Positions 32,978 to 41,662 of a stretch of 64,000 nt of DNA are shown piece by piece. A program made the translations under genes and the position numbers. Position 1 is the stretch's first letter. Every line of letters begins with the position of its first letter. The stretch is from MED-G78 sp964546275. GTDB taxonomy: Bacteria > Pseudomonadota > Gammaproteobacteria > Magnimaribacterales > D2472. The DNA lies in assembly GCA_964546275.1 (NCBI GenBank), contig CAZJJG010000003.1:1-64000 (forward strand), read 5' to 3'. The notes beneath the pieces were generated by a model, which saw only the letters and a list, made by a program, of their open reading frames with translations, made no database searches and was not told the origin of the DNA.

Positions 32978-34183
32978 TTGAAAAAAAAATCATTACTAAG
33001 TTCATTATCTTTCGCTTTAGCAGTAATGCTTGTGAATAGTTGTGCTACTTCTTCAAATAATAGCTTATATAGCAATGAACTTACAAATGATAGTGAGCCT
33101 ATTCAAGTTCTTTCTGTTGAAGAGCTTTTTTATATTAGAGATTTAGATACTGAAGAATTAATAAACAAAAGAGCTGTAATAACCGAATCGATAAAATATA
33201 AAGGTCTTAGTAAATCTCAATTAGTTGAGCTTAATTTAATAGCTAACTCTTCTTATGCAAAGCCTTATACAAAAAATATAATAAAAAATTTATATAAAAA
33301 TGATGAGGCTCTTAAAAAAAATAAAAGGATAGTTATCAGCCTAGATATAGACGAAGTGTATAAAAATTATTTAATTCAAGCTATAGCTAATTTAGGTTGG
33401 AACATAGAGCTAATTTTTGATAAAAATAATCCAGATATATTTATAAGTTCAAATATTCTTGATGAAAATCTTCCGGGTTTTTGTAGTTCATTTCAAAGAG
33501 ATCAAGCTGCCTCAATTGAAAAAGTAATTTTTCGTAAAAACTCTTCTGAATATCAAGATACGCTTGTAATCTATGAAGACGCTTTTAAAAGCGAACATTT
33601 CGAACTATTAAATAATTATAAAAATATTCGATCTGCTTTATATACTAATAATTCATATGAAATATTTGCATCAAATATTTTAGGTGTTTCAGAAAGCGCA
33701 AATAGATTTAAAAAAATAAATGCCTTACTTCCCAATATAAAGATAAATAATATTCCAAGAGTAAGACAGGACATTAAAAATATTTATTTTCTGATGAGTT
33801 ATGAAAAAGCTAAAGGGCTTGTTCCAGCTTTTAGATATAACTACTCAATTGATATTAATTCGTATGCATCTATAAACCTAATTAAAAATATAAGTGACCT
33901 TAATAAAATAATTGATTTTGAATCGCTTATTATTCCTGCCCCGCATCAACTGGGAGATGTTATATTTTTAGAGCAGTTTTCAAAGAATACTCTTTTAAAA
34001 GAAAGACTGATTTATGACAACCTGCATGATCTAATTATAAGTATTTATCTTCAAAAAAGTGGCATACAGAAAGCGATTATAAACGGGAGAAGTGGAATAC
34101 TCTTTATGAATGCTGGTCAGTGCACAAGACGAGAATTGCCTCTTAAAAAGATAGATTCTGAAGGAAGTTTTAAGCCTCTCTAA
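32978..34183 (+). CDS. LpoA-like outer-membrane lipoprotein, short form
   Basis: The protein has 401 residues from a TTG start, which is needed to include the basic MKKKS end of the signal peptide. The signal ends in LVNSC, with the lipid cysteine at about 22. The C-terminal half resembles the periplasmic-binding-fold domain of LpoA (YraM), and the end with NGRSGILFMNAGQCTRRELPL resembles the LpoA terminus. LpoA activates the peptidoglycan synthase PBP1A. E. coli LpoA has 678 residues with an N-terminal helical repeat domain; most of that is missing here. The divergent pairing with rsmI is the standard yraL-yraM arrangement and supports the call. The 3' end overlaps sspA by 14 bp, convergent. 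Confidence 0.7.
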   Translation: MKKKSLLSSLSFALAVMLVNSCATSSNNSLYSNELTNDSEPIQVLSVEELFYIRDLDTEELINKRAVITESIKYKGLSKSQLVELNLIANSSYAKPYTKNIIKNLYKNDEALKKNKRIVISLDIDEVYKNYLIQAIANLGWNIELIFDKNNPDIFISSNILDENLPGFCSSFQRDQAASIEKVIFRKNSSEYQDTLVIYEDAFKSEHFELLNNYKNIRSALYTNNSYEIFASNILGVSESANRFKKINALLPNIKINNIPRVRQDIKNIYFLMSYEKAKGLVPAFRYNYSIDINSYASINLIKNISDLNKIIDFESLIIPAPHQLGDVIFLEQFSKNTLLKERLIYDNLHDLIISIYLQKSGIQKAIINGRSGILFMNAGQCTRRELPLKKIDSEGSFKPL

Positions 34184-34781
34184 GATCTCTTTCTAAAGGA
34201 GAAAGACTATCAAGGAATCCTGGTCTTTCAAATATTCTACTTTGATAATCAAGCAAAGGTTTTAAGTGTCTATTAACAGGTAAATTAATTCCTAATGATG
34301 GTAACCTCCATAAGATAGGTCCAAAACATCCATCAACCAGTGAAAATTCATCACTCATAAAAAATTTAAATTCTTTAAAGGTGGATGCTATTGATGCAAT
34401 CTCATGAAGTAACTCTTCTCTTACTTTAATTAATTCCTTCTCAGATAATTTTTTTTCAATCAAAGTATCTACCATTGGGCACCACTCTTTATCAATTCTT
34501 AACATCAAAGTTCTACAATTTGCTCTAGCAACTGGATATACAGGCAATAAAGGAGGATGTGGAAATCTTTCATCTAAGTATTCCATCATTACTCCAGTAT
34601 CATATAAGCCCAATTCTCTATCAACCAAAATTGGAAGCTTGTGGTATGGATTTATTGATAGAATTTCTTCAGAAGTTTCTTCTAAAGAGGATTCTCTTAT
34701 TTCGCAAGTAATATCTTTTTCGGCAAGAACTATTCTCACTCTTTGGCTGTAATGGTCGTCTCTGTCTGAATATAAAATCAT
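34170..34781 (-). CDS. sspA: Stringent starvation protein A (GST-like)
   Basis: SspA is a glutathione-S-transferase fold protein that binds RNA polymerase and has no known transferase activity. The 203 residues have an N-terminal thioredoxin-like part (YSDRDDHYSQRVRIVLAEK, NPYHKLPILVDRELGLYDTGVMMEYLDERFPHPPLLP) and a helical C-terminal part with FSLVDGCFGPILWRLPSLGI. It directly follows petC, as is usual in gammaproteobacteria. The partner sspB, which normally follows, is absent. Confidence 0.93.
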   Translation of the reverse strand: MILYSDRDDHYSQRVRIVLAEKDITCEIRESSLEETSEEILSINPYHKLPILVDRELGLYDTGVMMEYLDERFPHPPLLPVYPVARANCRTLMLRIDKEWCPMVDTLIEKKLSEKELIKVREELLHEIASIASTFKEFKFFMSDEFSLVDGCFGPILWRLPSLGINLPVNRHLKPLLDYQSRIFERPGFLDSLSPLERDLREA

Positions 34782-34793
34782 ATTGTATTTATC

Positions 34794-35624
34794 CTAATGG
34801 TAGTCTTTTTGATATTCTCTATATAACAGAGATGAAAGAGCAGTGAAAATAATGAAGAAGAATACCACATACCAGCCCAATCTTTCACGCTCAACTTTGT
34901 CAGGATCACCAACATAGGTTAAAAAATTGGTTAAGTCGTATATAAGTTTATCAAACTCCTCCTGACTTAAGCTTCCTGTGCCATCCTCAACCGATAAAAA
35001 TCCACATTTTTCTTTTGTAACTGGTTCGCCAAGATTATCTCTTTTTTCACCGCCATTCTTTGCAATGATTGGTATTTGCTTACAAGTTAATTGCTGATTA
35101 CCTTGAAGTGCTGCTAAGACATTTGGCATTGCAGCTCCTGGGTATACTAAATTATTTACTCCATACTGCTTTGAAGAATCCTCATAAAAAGTTCTTAAAT
35201 AAGTATAAACCCAATCTGATCCATGTAATCTTGTAACAAGAGTTAAGTCTGGTGGAGCAACTCCAAACCATTCAGCAGAAGATTCTTTTGACATAGAGCC
35301 GGCCATTAAGTCTCCAGGCCTAACAGATGCATCAAAAACTAAATTTTGAAAGAATAATTCTTCAGGAATTTGAAGATCATTAGCAATTCTATTCCATCTT
35401 GAATATTGAAGAGAATGGCATCCATAGCAATATGTTAAGTATGTTGATGCTCCGCTTTGTAAAGAAGGTAGGTCAGTTAATGTATCAGCAAACTCATCAC
35501 ATTCTCCATAATCCTTACAAGGGGCTCCTTCAGCTGCATTTAAGCTAGTAAAGCTAAAAACTAAGAAGAGCATAAAGAAGATTACAAACTTAAGGCTAAA
35601 AAATGTATTATTTTTTTTAATCAT
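34794..35624 (-). CDS. petC: Cytochrome c1 of the bc1 complex
   Basis: Cytochrome c1 passes electrons from the Rieske centre to cytochrome c. The 276 residues have a signal peptide (cleavage near SLNA-AEGA), the haem-binding CYGCHS at about residues 66-71, the methionine-ligand region PGAAMPNVL, and a C-terminal membrane anchor (GWYVVFFFIIFTALSSLLY). An extra cysteine pair (CKQ and KEKCGF) could form a disulfide. It overlaps petB by 4 bp. Confidence 0.96.
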   Translation of the reverse strand: MIKKNNTFFSLKFVIFFMLFLVFSFTSLNAAEGAPCKDYGECDEFADTLTDLPSLQSGASTYLTYCYGCHSLQYSRWNRIANDLQIPEELFFQNLVFDASVRPGDLMAGSMSKESSAEWFGVAPPDLTLVTRLHGSDWVYTYLRTFYEDSSKQYGVNNLVYPGAAMPNVLAALQGNQQLTCKQIPIIAKNGGEKRDNLGEPVTKEKCGFLSVEDGTGSLSQEEFDKLIYDLTNFLTYVGDPDKVERERLGWYVVFFFIIFTALSSLLYREYQKDYH

Positions 35625-36835
35625 AGTCGCTCTGGAACTGGTTTAGTTTTTTCAATGCTTGTATAAATAGGCATTAATAAAAAATAACTAAAATAAATAA
35701 ATGTACAAATAATGCCCATTGTTTTTCTGTGCTCTGTAACACTAACTGTTCCAAGATAACCAAGAGTTAGAAAACTAATTCCAAATAAGACTATAGCTAT
35801 TTTACTTAAAATTCCTTTATATCTTATTGAGGCTACTTTGCTTCGATCCAGCCAGGGAACAACAAAGAAAATTGCTACTGCTGCACCCATAGCTGCAAAT
35901 CCGCCCAGCTTATCAGGGACTGCTCTTAAGATTGAATAATATGGTGAATAATACCAAACTGGGGCGATATGGTCTGGGGTAACAAGTGGATTAGCTTCTT
36001 CATAATTTGCATACTCAATAAAATATCCACCTCCCTCAGGAAAGAAAAACATTACTATTGCAAATACAGTCATGAAAACACCTATACCAACAAGAGCATT
36101 TAGAATTTTATATGGAAAAAATGGCACACTGTCTAAAGGAACTCCGTCTTCATCAGTATGGGCCTCAATATCAACCCCTTCTGGATTTCCTGCTCCAACC
36201 TCATGAAGGGCAACTAGATGAAGAAATACCAGTGCTATTAGGACTAAGGGAAGCGCAACAACATGAAGTGCAAAAAATCTATTTACTGTAATGCCTGAAA
36301 TATAGTAGTCACCTCTTATCCATAATTCTAATGATTCTCCAATATATGGCAAAGCACCAAACAGCGAAATAATTACTTGAGCACCCCAATATGACATTTG
36401 TCCATATGGAAGAACATAGCCAAGAAAACCCTCTGCCATCATTGCGAGATAAATGGTGCAACCAAAAATCCAAACAAGCTCTTTAGGCTTTTGATATGAA
36501 CCGTAAAGTAATCCTCTAAACATATGCAGATAAACTACAGCAAAGAACATGGAAGCTCCTGTGGTATGCATATAACGTATCATCCACCCATAGTCTACAT
36601 CTCTCATCATGTACTCTATTGATGCAAATGCAGCATCTCCTGGTGTATAAAGCATAATTAGCCATATACCAGAAATAATTTGAATTATTAAAACAACAGA
36701 GGCTAAGGCTCCAAATAAATACCAAAAATTAACTTTTTTAGGAACAGGATGTTTTGATAAATGTCTTTCATAGGTATTTTGAATTGGAAGTCTGTGATTG
36801 ACCCAATGAAATAGCTTTGTTACTTTATCTGACAT
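35621..36835 (-). CDS. petB: Cytochrome b of the bc1 complex
   Basis: Cytochrome b holds the two haems and both quinone sites of complex III. The 404-residue, eight-helix protein has the haem-ligand histidines in RYMHTTGASMFFAVVYLHMFRG and ALHVVALPLVLIALVFLHL, and the Qo-site motif PVWY in APVWYYSPYYSILRAVPDK in place of the mitochondrial PEWY. Its ATG shares one base with the petA stop (TAATG), so the two are translationally coupled. Confidence 0.97.
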   Translation of the reverse strand: MSDKVTKLFHWVNHRLPIQNTYERHLSKHPVPKKVNFWYLFGALASVVLIIQIISGIWLIMLYTPGDAAFASIEYMMRDVDYGWMIRYMHTTGASMFFAVVYLHMFRGLLYGSYQKPKELVWIFGCTIYLAMMAEGFLGYVLPYGQMSYWGAQVIISLFGALPYIGESLELWIRGDYYISGITVNRFFALHVVALPLVLIALVFLHLVALHEVGAGNPEGVDIEAHTDEDGVPLDSVPFFPYKILNALVGIGVFMTVFAIVMFFFPEGGGYFIEYANYEEANPLVTPDHIAPVWYYSPYYSILRAVPDKLGGFAAMGAAVAIFFVVPWLDRSKVASIRYKGILSKIAIVLFGISFLTLGYLGTVSVTEHRKTMGIICTFIYFSYFLLMPIYTSIEKTKPVPERL

Positions 36836-37407
36836 TAAGACATCTCCTCATCTTCACCAATAGTAAGAATATTTCCTTTAAAATTATGAGGAGGCACTTT
36901 AAGATTAGTTGGTGCTGGAACTCCTTTAAAAACCCTACCCACTAAATCAAACATAGATCCATGGCATGGACAAAAGTAACCACCAGTCCAAGAGGCGTCC
37001 CAAGATTTAGGCTCTACTTCTGGAAAAAACTTAGGAGAGCATCCTAAATGGGTACAAACCCCAACTAAAACAGTGAATTCAGGGCTTTTTGATCTTGTTG
37101 GATTTATATCACGATAAGGTTCATCAATAGCTTCTGAATTAGGATCTGCAAGTTTAGAAAGACTAGATTCTAAGTTATCTAGACCTGCTTGCGAATGTCT
37201 AATAACGAATACAGGTTGTTTTCTCCATCCAACTTGAATTTGTTGACCAGGATCAATCTTAGATACATCAACTTTAACCGGGGCACCGATTGCTTTAGCT
37301 TTTGCGCTAGGATTCCAAGATGCAATAAATGGGGTTGCAGCGAAAGGTACACCTGCGGCACCAAATGCCGAAGTAAGTCCTATCAGTACTTTTCTTCGTG
37401 AGTTTAT
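36835..37407 (-). CDS. petA: Rieske iron-sulfur protein of the bc1 complex, apparent AUA start codon
   Basis: The Rieske subunit carries the 2Fe-2S centre that oxidises quinol. The frame encodes 190 residues: a Tat-type N-terminus NSRRKVLIGLTSAFG, a membrane anchor, then C118-T-H120-L-G-C123 and C146-P-C148-H149-G-S, the complete cluster and disulfide set. No ATG, GTG or TTG opens the frame: reading back, an in-frame TAG stop lies 12 bases before the ATA at 37407-37405. That ATA has a strong AGGAG ribosome site six bases upstream, and it gives the expected twin-arginine start. The first true ATG in frame lies deep in the second half of the Rieske domain. The gene is therefore read as starting at AUA (or the sequence has an ATG-to-ATA change). 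It overlaps petB by one base. Confidence 0.93.
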   Translation of the reverse strand: MNSRRKVLIGLTSAFGAAGVPFAATPFIASWNPSAKAKAIGAPVKVDVSKIDPGQQIQVGWRKQPVFVIRHSQAGLDNLESSLSKLADPNSEAIDEPYRDINPTRSKSPEFTVLVGVCTHLGCSPKFFPEVEPKSWDASWTGGYFCPCHGSMFDLVGRVFKGVPAPTNLKVPPHNFKGNILTIGEDEEMS

Positions 37408-37413
37408 TTTCTT

Positions 37414-37418
37414 CTCCT
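37414..37418 (-). promoter_or_regulatory. Strong ribosome site that fixes the AUA start of petA
   Basis: AGGAG on the minus strand (37418-37414) followed by AAGAAA and then ATA. It is one of the best Shine-Dalgarno sequences in a window where many genes have none. The optimal spacing points to the ATA as the initiation codon. Confidence 0.75.
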
Positions 37419-37451
37419 AAAGTTAAAAAGTGAATAACTCTTGAAAAACTA

Positions 37452-37844
37452 TTAACGTTTTGAAAACTGCTTGCTTTTCCTTGCTTTTACTAGACCTGGT
37501 TTCTTCCTTTCAACTCTTCTGGAGTCTCTTGTTAGAAGGCCAGCAGATTTAAGTTGAGGTCTCAATTCTTCATCATAAGAAATTAAGGCTCTTGATATAC
37601 CATGTCTAATAGCACCAGCTTGACCGAAGCTTCCGCCGCCTTTAACCATGACTTTAATATCAAATTTATCTACAGATTCGACTAATTCTAAAGGCTGTAA
37701 AACTAACATTTGAGCTACTTTTCTTCCAAAGTAGATATCAAGCTTGCGATCATTGACCGTAATTTCACCTTTACCTTTACTTAGATATACTCTTGCAGAA
37801 GAAGTTTTTCTTCTTCCAGTTGCGTAATGAATTTCTGATTTCAT
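37452..37844 (-). CDS. rpsI: 30S ribosomal protein uS9
   Basis: uS9 reaches the ribosomal P site with its C-terminal arginine tail. From ATG at 37844 it has 130 residues, the usual length, opening with ATGRRKTSSARVYL and ending KKPGLVKARKSKQFSKR. This ATG overlaps the rplM stop (ATGA); an in-frame start 15 bases upstream would add five residues inside rplM and is less likely. GGGSFGQAGAIRHGISRAL is the family core. Confidence 0.97.
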   Translation of the reverse strand: MKSEIHYATGRRKTSSARVYLSKGKGEITVNDRKLDIYFGRKVAQMLVLQPLELVESVDKFDIKVMVKGGGSFGQAGAIRHGISRALISYDEELRPQLKSAGLLTRDSRRVERKKPGLVKARKSKQFSKR

Positions 37845-38275
37845 ATTTTTGGTTCCCAAACCTGAGGCTGTTGTGATTCGTGCTCATGCTCTGAACCGCT
37901 AAAAACTTTTAATTTCTTTATCATGCTTTTACCTAATTTATTTTTAGGCAGCATTCCTTTAACTGCTTCTTCTATAATTTTTTCTGGCTTAGACTCATTC
38001 AATTCTCTAAAAGTTCTAGTTTTAAGCCCTCCAGGATACAAGGAATGAGAATAATATTTTTTATCTTCAAATTTATTACCAGTAACTTTTATGTTTTCTG
38101 CATTAATAACCACAACATAATCGCCGCCATCAGTATGAGGTGTGAATGTAGGCTTATCTTTGCCCCTAATTCTGTCTGCAATCTTAGTTGCAACTCTTCC
38201 AAGAACCATGTCTGTTACGTCAATAACAAACCATTCTCTTTGTACTTCTTCCTTTTTTAATGCAAATGTTTTCAT
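37841..38275 (-). CDS. rplM: 50S ribosomal protein uL13
   Basis: uL13 is an early-assembling 50S protein. From ATG at 38275 it has 144 residues and starts MKTFALKKEEVQREWFVID, aligned with E. coli MKTF. A TTG at 38299 would extend it by eight unconserved residues and lies on the -10 element, so it is rejected. Core marks are LGRVATKIADRIRGKDKPTF and EEAVKGMLPKNKLG. The order rplM-rpsI-petABC-sspA is conserved. Confidence 0.97.
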   Translation of the reverse strand: MKTFALKKEEVQREWFVIDVTDMVLGRVATKIADRIRGKDKPTFTPHTDGGDYVVVINAENIKVTGNKFEDKKYYSHSLYPGGLKTRTFRELNESKPEKIIEEAVKGMLPKNKLGKSMIKKLKVFSGSEHEHESQQPQVWEPKI

Positions 38276-38298
38276 GTGACCTAGGTTATAAGATGGCA

Positions 38299-38327
38299 AT
38301 ATTAATGTTTACGGAAATAATTAGCAA
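38299..38327 (-). promoter_or_regulatory. Sigma-70 promoter of rplM-rpsI-pet-sspA
   Basis: On the minus strand TTGCTA (38327-38322) and TAATAT (38304-38299) are 17 bp apart, in the 70-bp gap between zapE and rplM. A start near 38292 gives a leader of about 17 nt before the rplM ATG at 38275. Confidence 0.6.
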
Positions 38328-38345
38328 TATTTTAATATATTTAAA

Positions 38346-39395
38346 TTAATTTTTCGCTGAATTTAGCAAATATTTTTTACTTTTCATTTCATTGATTCTG
38401 CTTTGAGATCTTTCCCAAAGATATTGAAACTTGCTTCCTGTGTAAATATCTTCTGGATTTATTCCCTCATTAAAGAATTTTACTTTTGTATTTTCTTTAT
38501 AAGCAACATCAATAAAGCTTATAAATCTCCTTATTCTATCAGCTTCATCATCATTGCAAATCATAAATTCATTAATTAATATCCAGTCATAGTCTTTACA
38601 AATTTCTATATAGTCTTTTGCGCTAGAAGGTTCATGAAAAAATTTATTAAAACTAAGCCAAAGAAATGAATTATTAAATCCATTTGAGCTAAAAGTTCTA
38701 TTATTAATAATAATTTTTTCTTTAAAGTTGTCGCAGGCAAATGTAGATGATATAAATTCTTTTATTTTATTTTTATCAAATAAATTATTTTCATTATTTT
38801 CTTCAAATCTTGATATTAATGAAATTCTGTAATCTTTATCCCCTTCTAGCTTATAAACGTTTAAAAATTTCATCATTAAATCTATTGCTGATAAAAATTT
38901 TTGTCTTTGCAGGCCATCTTGATATAGATTTTCAGGATGAGCATTTGAAGATAAAAGAAAATATATATCTTTTTCAAATAGTTTTTTAAATAAATTTGTT
39001 ATTAACATAGCATCAGCAACGTCCTCAACCTGAAATTCGTCGATAAAAATTACTTCGTAATTAGAAGCTAAAGAATCAGCAATAATATCTAATGGGTTTT
39101 TTGTTCCTGAAAGCTTTTCCAGATCATGGTGAATAGAATGCATAAAATCAATATAGTGAAATTTACCTTTTTTAAAAGTAAGCTCTTCAAAGATTGAGCT
39201 TAATATAAGGGTCTTACCTCTTCCTACATCACCCCATAAATAGAAGCCTTTAAGAGAATTTTTAAATGAATTAAAAAAAAGTCCAGATTTTTTAGGCTTG
39301 TGCTTATCAAAAATATCAATAAAATTAAGCTGAGAGACATCTAATGTAATATCTTTAGATAAAAGCTTTTTTAATATATTTTTTGAAATAGACAT
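38346..39395 (-). CDS. zapE: AFG1/ZapE-family ATPase
   Basis: ZapE is an AFG1-like AAA-type ATPase linked to Z-ring stability under low oxygen or heat. The 349 residues have Walker A WGDVGRGKTLIL (54-65), HYIDFMHSIHHDL typical of the family, and Walker B VIFIDEFQVEDVADAM, followed by the sensor segment FLLSSNAHPENLYQDGLQR. It lies upstream of rplM and is divergent from degS, with only one base between the two ATG codons. Confidence 0.93.
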   Translation of the reverse strand: MSISKNILKKLLSKDITLDVSQLNFIDIFDKHKPKKSGLFFNSFKNSLKGFYLWGDVGRGKTLILSSIFEELTFKKGKFHYIDFMHSIHHDLEKLSGTKNPLDIIADSLASNYEVIFIDEFQVEDVADAMLITNLFKKLFEKDIYFLLSSNAHPENLYQDGLQRQKFLSAIDLMMKFLNVYKLEGDKDYRISLISRFEENNENNLFDKNKIKEFISSTFACDNFKEKIIINNRTFSSNGFNNSFLWLSFNKFFHEPSSAKDYIEICKDYDWILINEFMICNDDEADRIRRFISFIDVAYKENTKVKFFNEGINPEDIYTGSKFQYLWERSQSRINEMKSKKYLLNSAKN

Positions 39396-39396
39396 T

Positions 39397-40422
39397 ATGC
39401 AAAAAGAAAATAATTTAAGTACAAATAAAATTACTCAAATTTTATTAATAGCGTTTCCTGTGTTACTCATAATTTCATTATCACAATTTTTTTATCATAA
39501 TGATAATAAATTTGTTTCAGCTTCTGAGAAAGCTATTAGATCAGTTGTAACTATTCACACATCAAGCAATAAAAATATTTTAAGTAATAGATATGCAAGC
39601 TCTAAAAATATTGGATCTGGAGTAATAATTTCAGAAGATGGACATGTTGTTACCAATAGTCACTTATTAATACCAAATGGGAAAATAATAATTGGTCATA
39701 CCAACGGTGAAATGAGCGAGGGAGTTTTGGTAGGTCGAGATGATGACTCTGACTTAGCAGTTATAAAAACTGATGTAGACTTTAGCATGGTACCAATTGA
39801 GATTGGTAATAGCTCAGGGGTTAGAATTGGAGATAAAGTTTTAGCTATAGGAAATCCTTATAATATTGGTCTTTCTGTCACTAGCGGCATTATAAGTGCT
39901 ACAGGAAGAGATTATGGAAATCCCTACTTAGAATTAATTCAAACAGATGCCGCTATAAATCCAGGCAATTCAGGAGGAGCTTTGATAAATGAAGAAGGTT
40001 ATCTTGTTGGAATTAATACAAAAATATATTCGCAAACTGGTTCATATGAAGGCTTGGGTTTTGCAATACCATCAGAGAAAGTCTTTCAAGTCGCATCTGA
40101 ATTAATTAGATATGGGAAAGTAAGAAATGCATGGATTGGTAATTTCCGAGTAAAACAAATTCGTTTTTTAGATAATAATCAAACTATTGGTCTACAAATT
40201 ATTGAAATTGGTAAAAAAGGCCCATTGATTAATGCTGGCATCAATCAGGGTGATATTATAATTGGAATAAATGATGATATTGGGTCATGGAAAAATTTAA
40301 CTGAAGCTTTAAGGCTAGTATTTCCTGGGGATATCATAAAATTAGAATTTTTTACCAAAGAGACTTCTGAACAGTTACTGTTAGAAATAAAAACTGAGCC
40401 TCTTAACCAGGCAGACGAGTAA
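39397..40422 (+). CDS. degS: DegS-like membrane-anchored serine protease with PDZ domain
   Basis: HtrA-family protease that in relatives senses unfolded outer-membrane proteins and cuts the anti-sigma factor RseA. The 341 residues have one N-terminal membrane anchor (about 13-32) and a trypsin-like domain with the triad H89 (TNSHLL), D119 (DDSDLAV) and S192 (NPGNSGGAL), then a single PDZ domain (about 255-335). One PDZ plus an uncleaved anchor fits DegS rather than DegP. Its end overlaps murA, convergent, by 20 bp. Confidence 0.9.
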   Translation: MQKENNLSTNKITQILLIAFPVLLIISLSQFFYHNDNKFVSASEKAIRSVVTIHTSSNKNILSNRYASSKNIGSGVIISEDGHVVTNSHLLIPNGKIIIGHTNGEMSEGVLVGRDDDSDLAVIKTDVDFSMVPIEIGNSSGVRIGDKVLAIGNPYNIGLSVTSGIISATGRDYGNPYLELIQTDAAINPGNSGGALINEEGYLVGINTKIYSQTGSYEGLGFAIPSEKVFQVASELIRYGKVRNAWIGNFRVKQIRFLDNNQTIGLQIIEIGKKGPLINAGINQGDIIIGINDDIGSWKNLTEALRLVFPGDIIKLEFFTKETSEQLLLEIKTEPLNQADE

Positions 40423-41662
40423 TATCGGCACCTAAATAAGATAATTTTTCTTCTATCCTCTCATAACCCCTATCAATATGATAAATTCTATCAACAATGG
40501 TGTCACCATTTGCAACTAAACCTGCAAGGATCAGACTAGCAGATGCTCTTAAATCTGTAGCCATAACTTGAGCCCCTGAAATTTTTTCAACACCAGTTAT
40601 ATGTGCTTGATTGCCTTTAATTAAAATATTGCAGCCCATTCTGCTTAATTCTTGAACATGCATAAATCTATTTTCAAATACATTCTCTTGAACCATAGAT
40701 TTTCCATCTGCAAGTGCATTTAAAACAGAAAATTGAGCCTGCATATCAGTAGGAAAACCTGGAAAAGGTGATGTCGAAATATCAACAGGTATTGGTCGCT
40801 TAGAGTTCATGCTTAGACTAATACTATTCTTATCTGTTGAAATAAGGGCTCCTGATAACTTAAGTCGATCAATTACATTTGTTAATCTTTCAGGCTGAAT
40901 TGAGTTAATTTTAATATCTCCTCCAGTTAAAGCAGCTGCTACAAGATAAGTGCCAGCCTCTATCCTATCTGCAGGAATTGTATATGTCGTTGAATGAAGA
41001 GATGAAACTCCTTCTATCGTAATTACTTCAGATCCAGCTCCTTTGACTGAAGCGCCCATTCTATTTAGCAAGTCAGCAAGGTCAGATATCTCAGGTTCCA
41101 TAGCAACATTTCTTAATGTGGTTGTGCCCTCTGCTAAACAGGCAGCCATCATTATATTTTCAGTTCCAGTAACAGTAACGCCATCAAAAATAATATCTGC
41201 ACCTATTAATTTTTTAGCTCTTGCTTCGATGTAACCATTTTCAAGAGTAATGGATGCGCCCAATTGCTTTAAGGAATCTAAATGAAAATTTACTGGTCTA
41301 GATCCAATTGCACATCCTCCAGGAAGAGCAATTTTTGCATAACCATACTTAGCAACCATTGGTCCTAAAACTAAAATAGATGCACGCATTGTTTTAACAA
41401 GTTCATATCTAGCCTCTAGATCATTCAAATTATTGGAAGCTATAGAAAAATCCATACTCTCGTCTAAAGATATATCTGCTCCCATAGAACCAAGCAACTC
41501 AAACATTGTTGTTATGTCTTGAAGGTAAGGAAGATTTTTAAATATTATGGCCTCATCGTTAAGAATTGTTGCCGCTATCATTGGCAATGCAGCATTTTTT
41601 GCACCAGAACATGAAATCTCTCCACTCAGAGTTTTTCCACCTTTTATTAAGAGTTTTTCCAT
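40403..41662 (-). CDS. murA: UDP-GlcNAc 1-carboxyvinyltransferase MurA
   Basis: MurA begins peptidoglycan synthesis by moving enolpyruvate to UDP-GlcNAc. The 419 residues have GAKNAALPMIAA near the start, the catalytic loop with C117 in LPGGCAIGSRPVNFH (cysteine, so the fosfomycin-sensitive type), and the C-terminal DRIYHIDRGYERI. It is coupled to ibaG by a one-base overlap; ibaG-murA adjacency is standard in gammaproteobacteria. Confidence 0.97.
   Translation of the reverse strand: MEKLLIKGGKTLSGEISCSGAKNAALPMIAATILNDEAIIFKNLPYLQDITTMFELLGSMGADISLDESMDFSIASNNLNDLEARYELVKTMRASILVLGPMVAKYGYAKIALPGGCAIGSRPVNFHLDSLKQLGASITLENGYIEARAKKLIGADIIFDGVTVTGTENIMMAACLAEGTTTLRNVAMEPEISDLADLLNRMGASVKGAGSEVITIEGVSSLHSTTYTIPADRIEAGTYLVAAALTGGDIKINSIQPERLTNVIDRLKLSGALISTDKNSISLSMNSKRPIPVDISTSPFPGFPTDMQAQFSVLNALADGKSMVQENVFENRFMHVQELSRMGCNILIKGNQAHITGVEKISGAQVMATDLRASASLILAGLVANGDTIVDRIYHIDRGYERIEEKLSYLGADITRLPG

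Noticed and set aside
32968..33075. RsmI extended to 33075
   Set aside because: The extra 36 residues have no counterpart in the family and are antisense to the signal peptide of the divergent lipoprotein.
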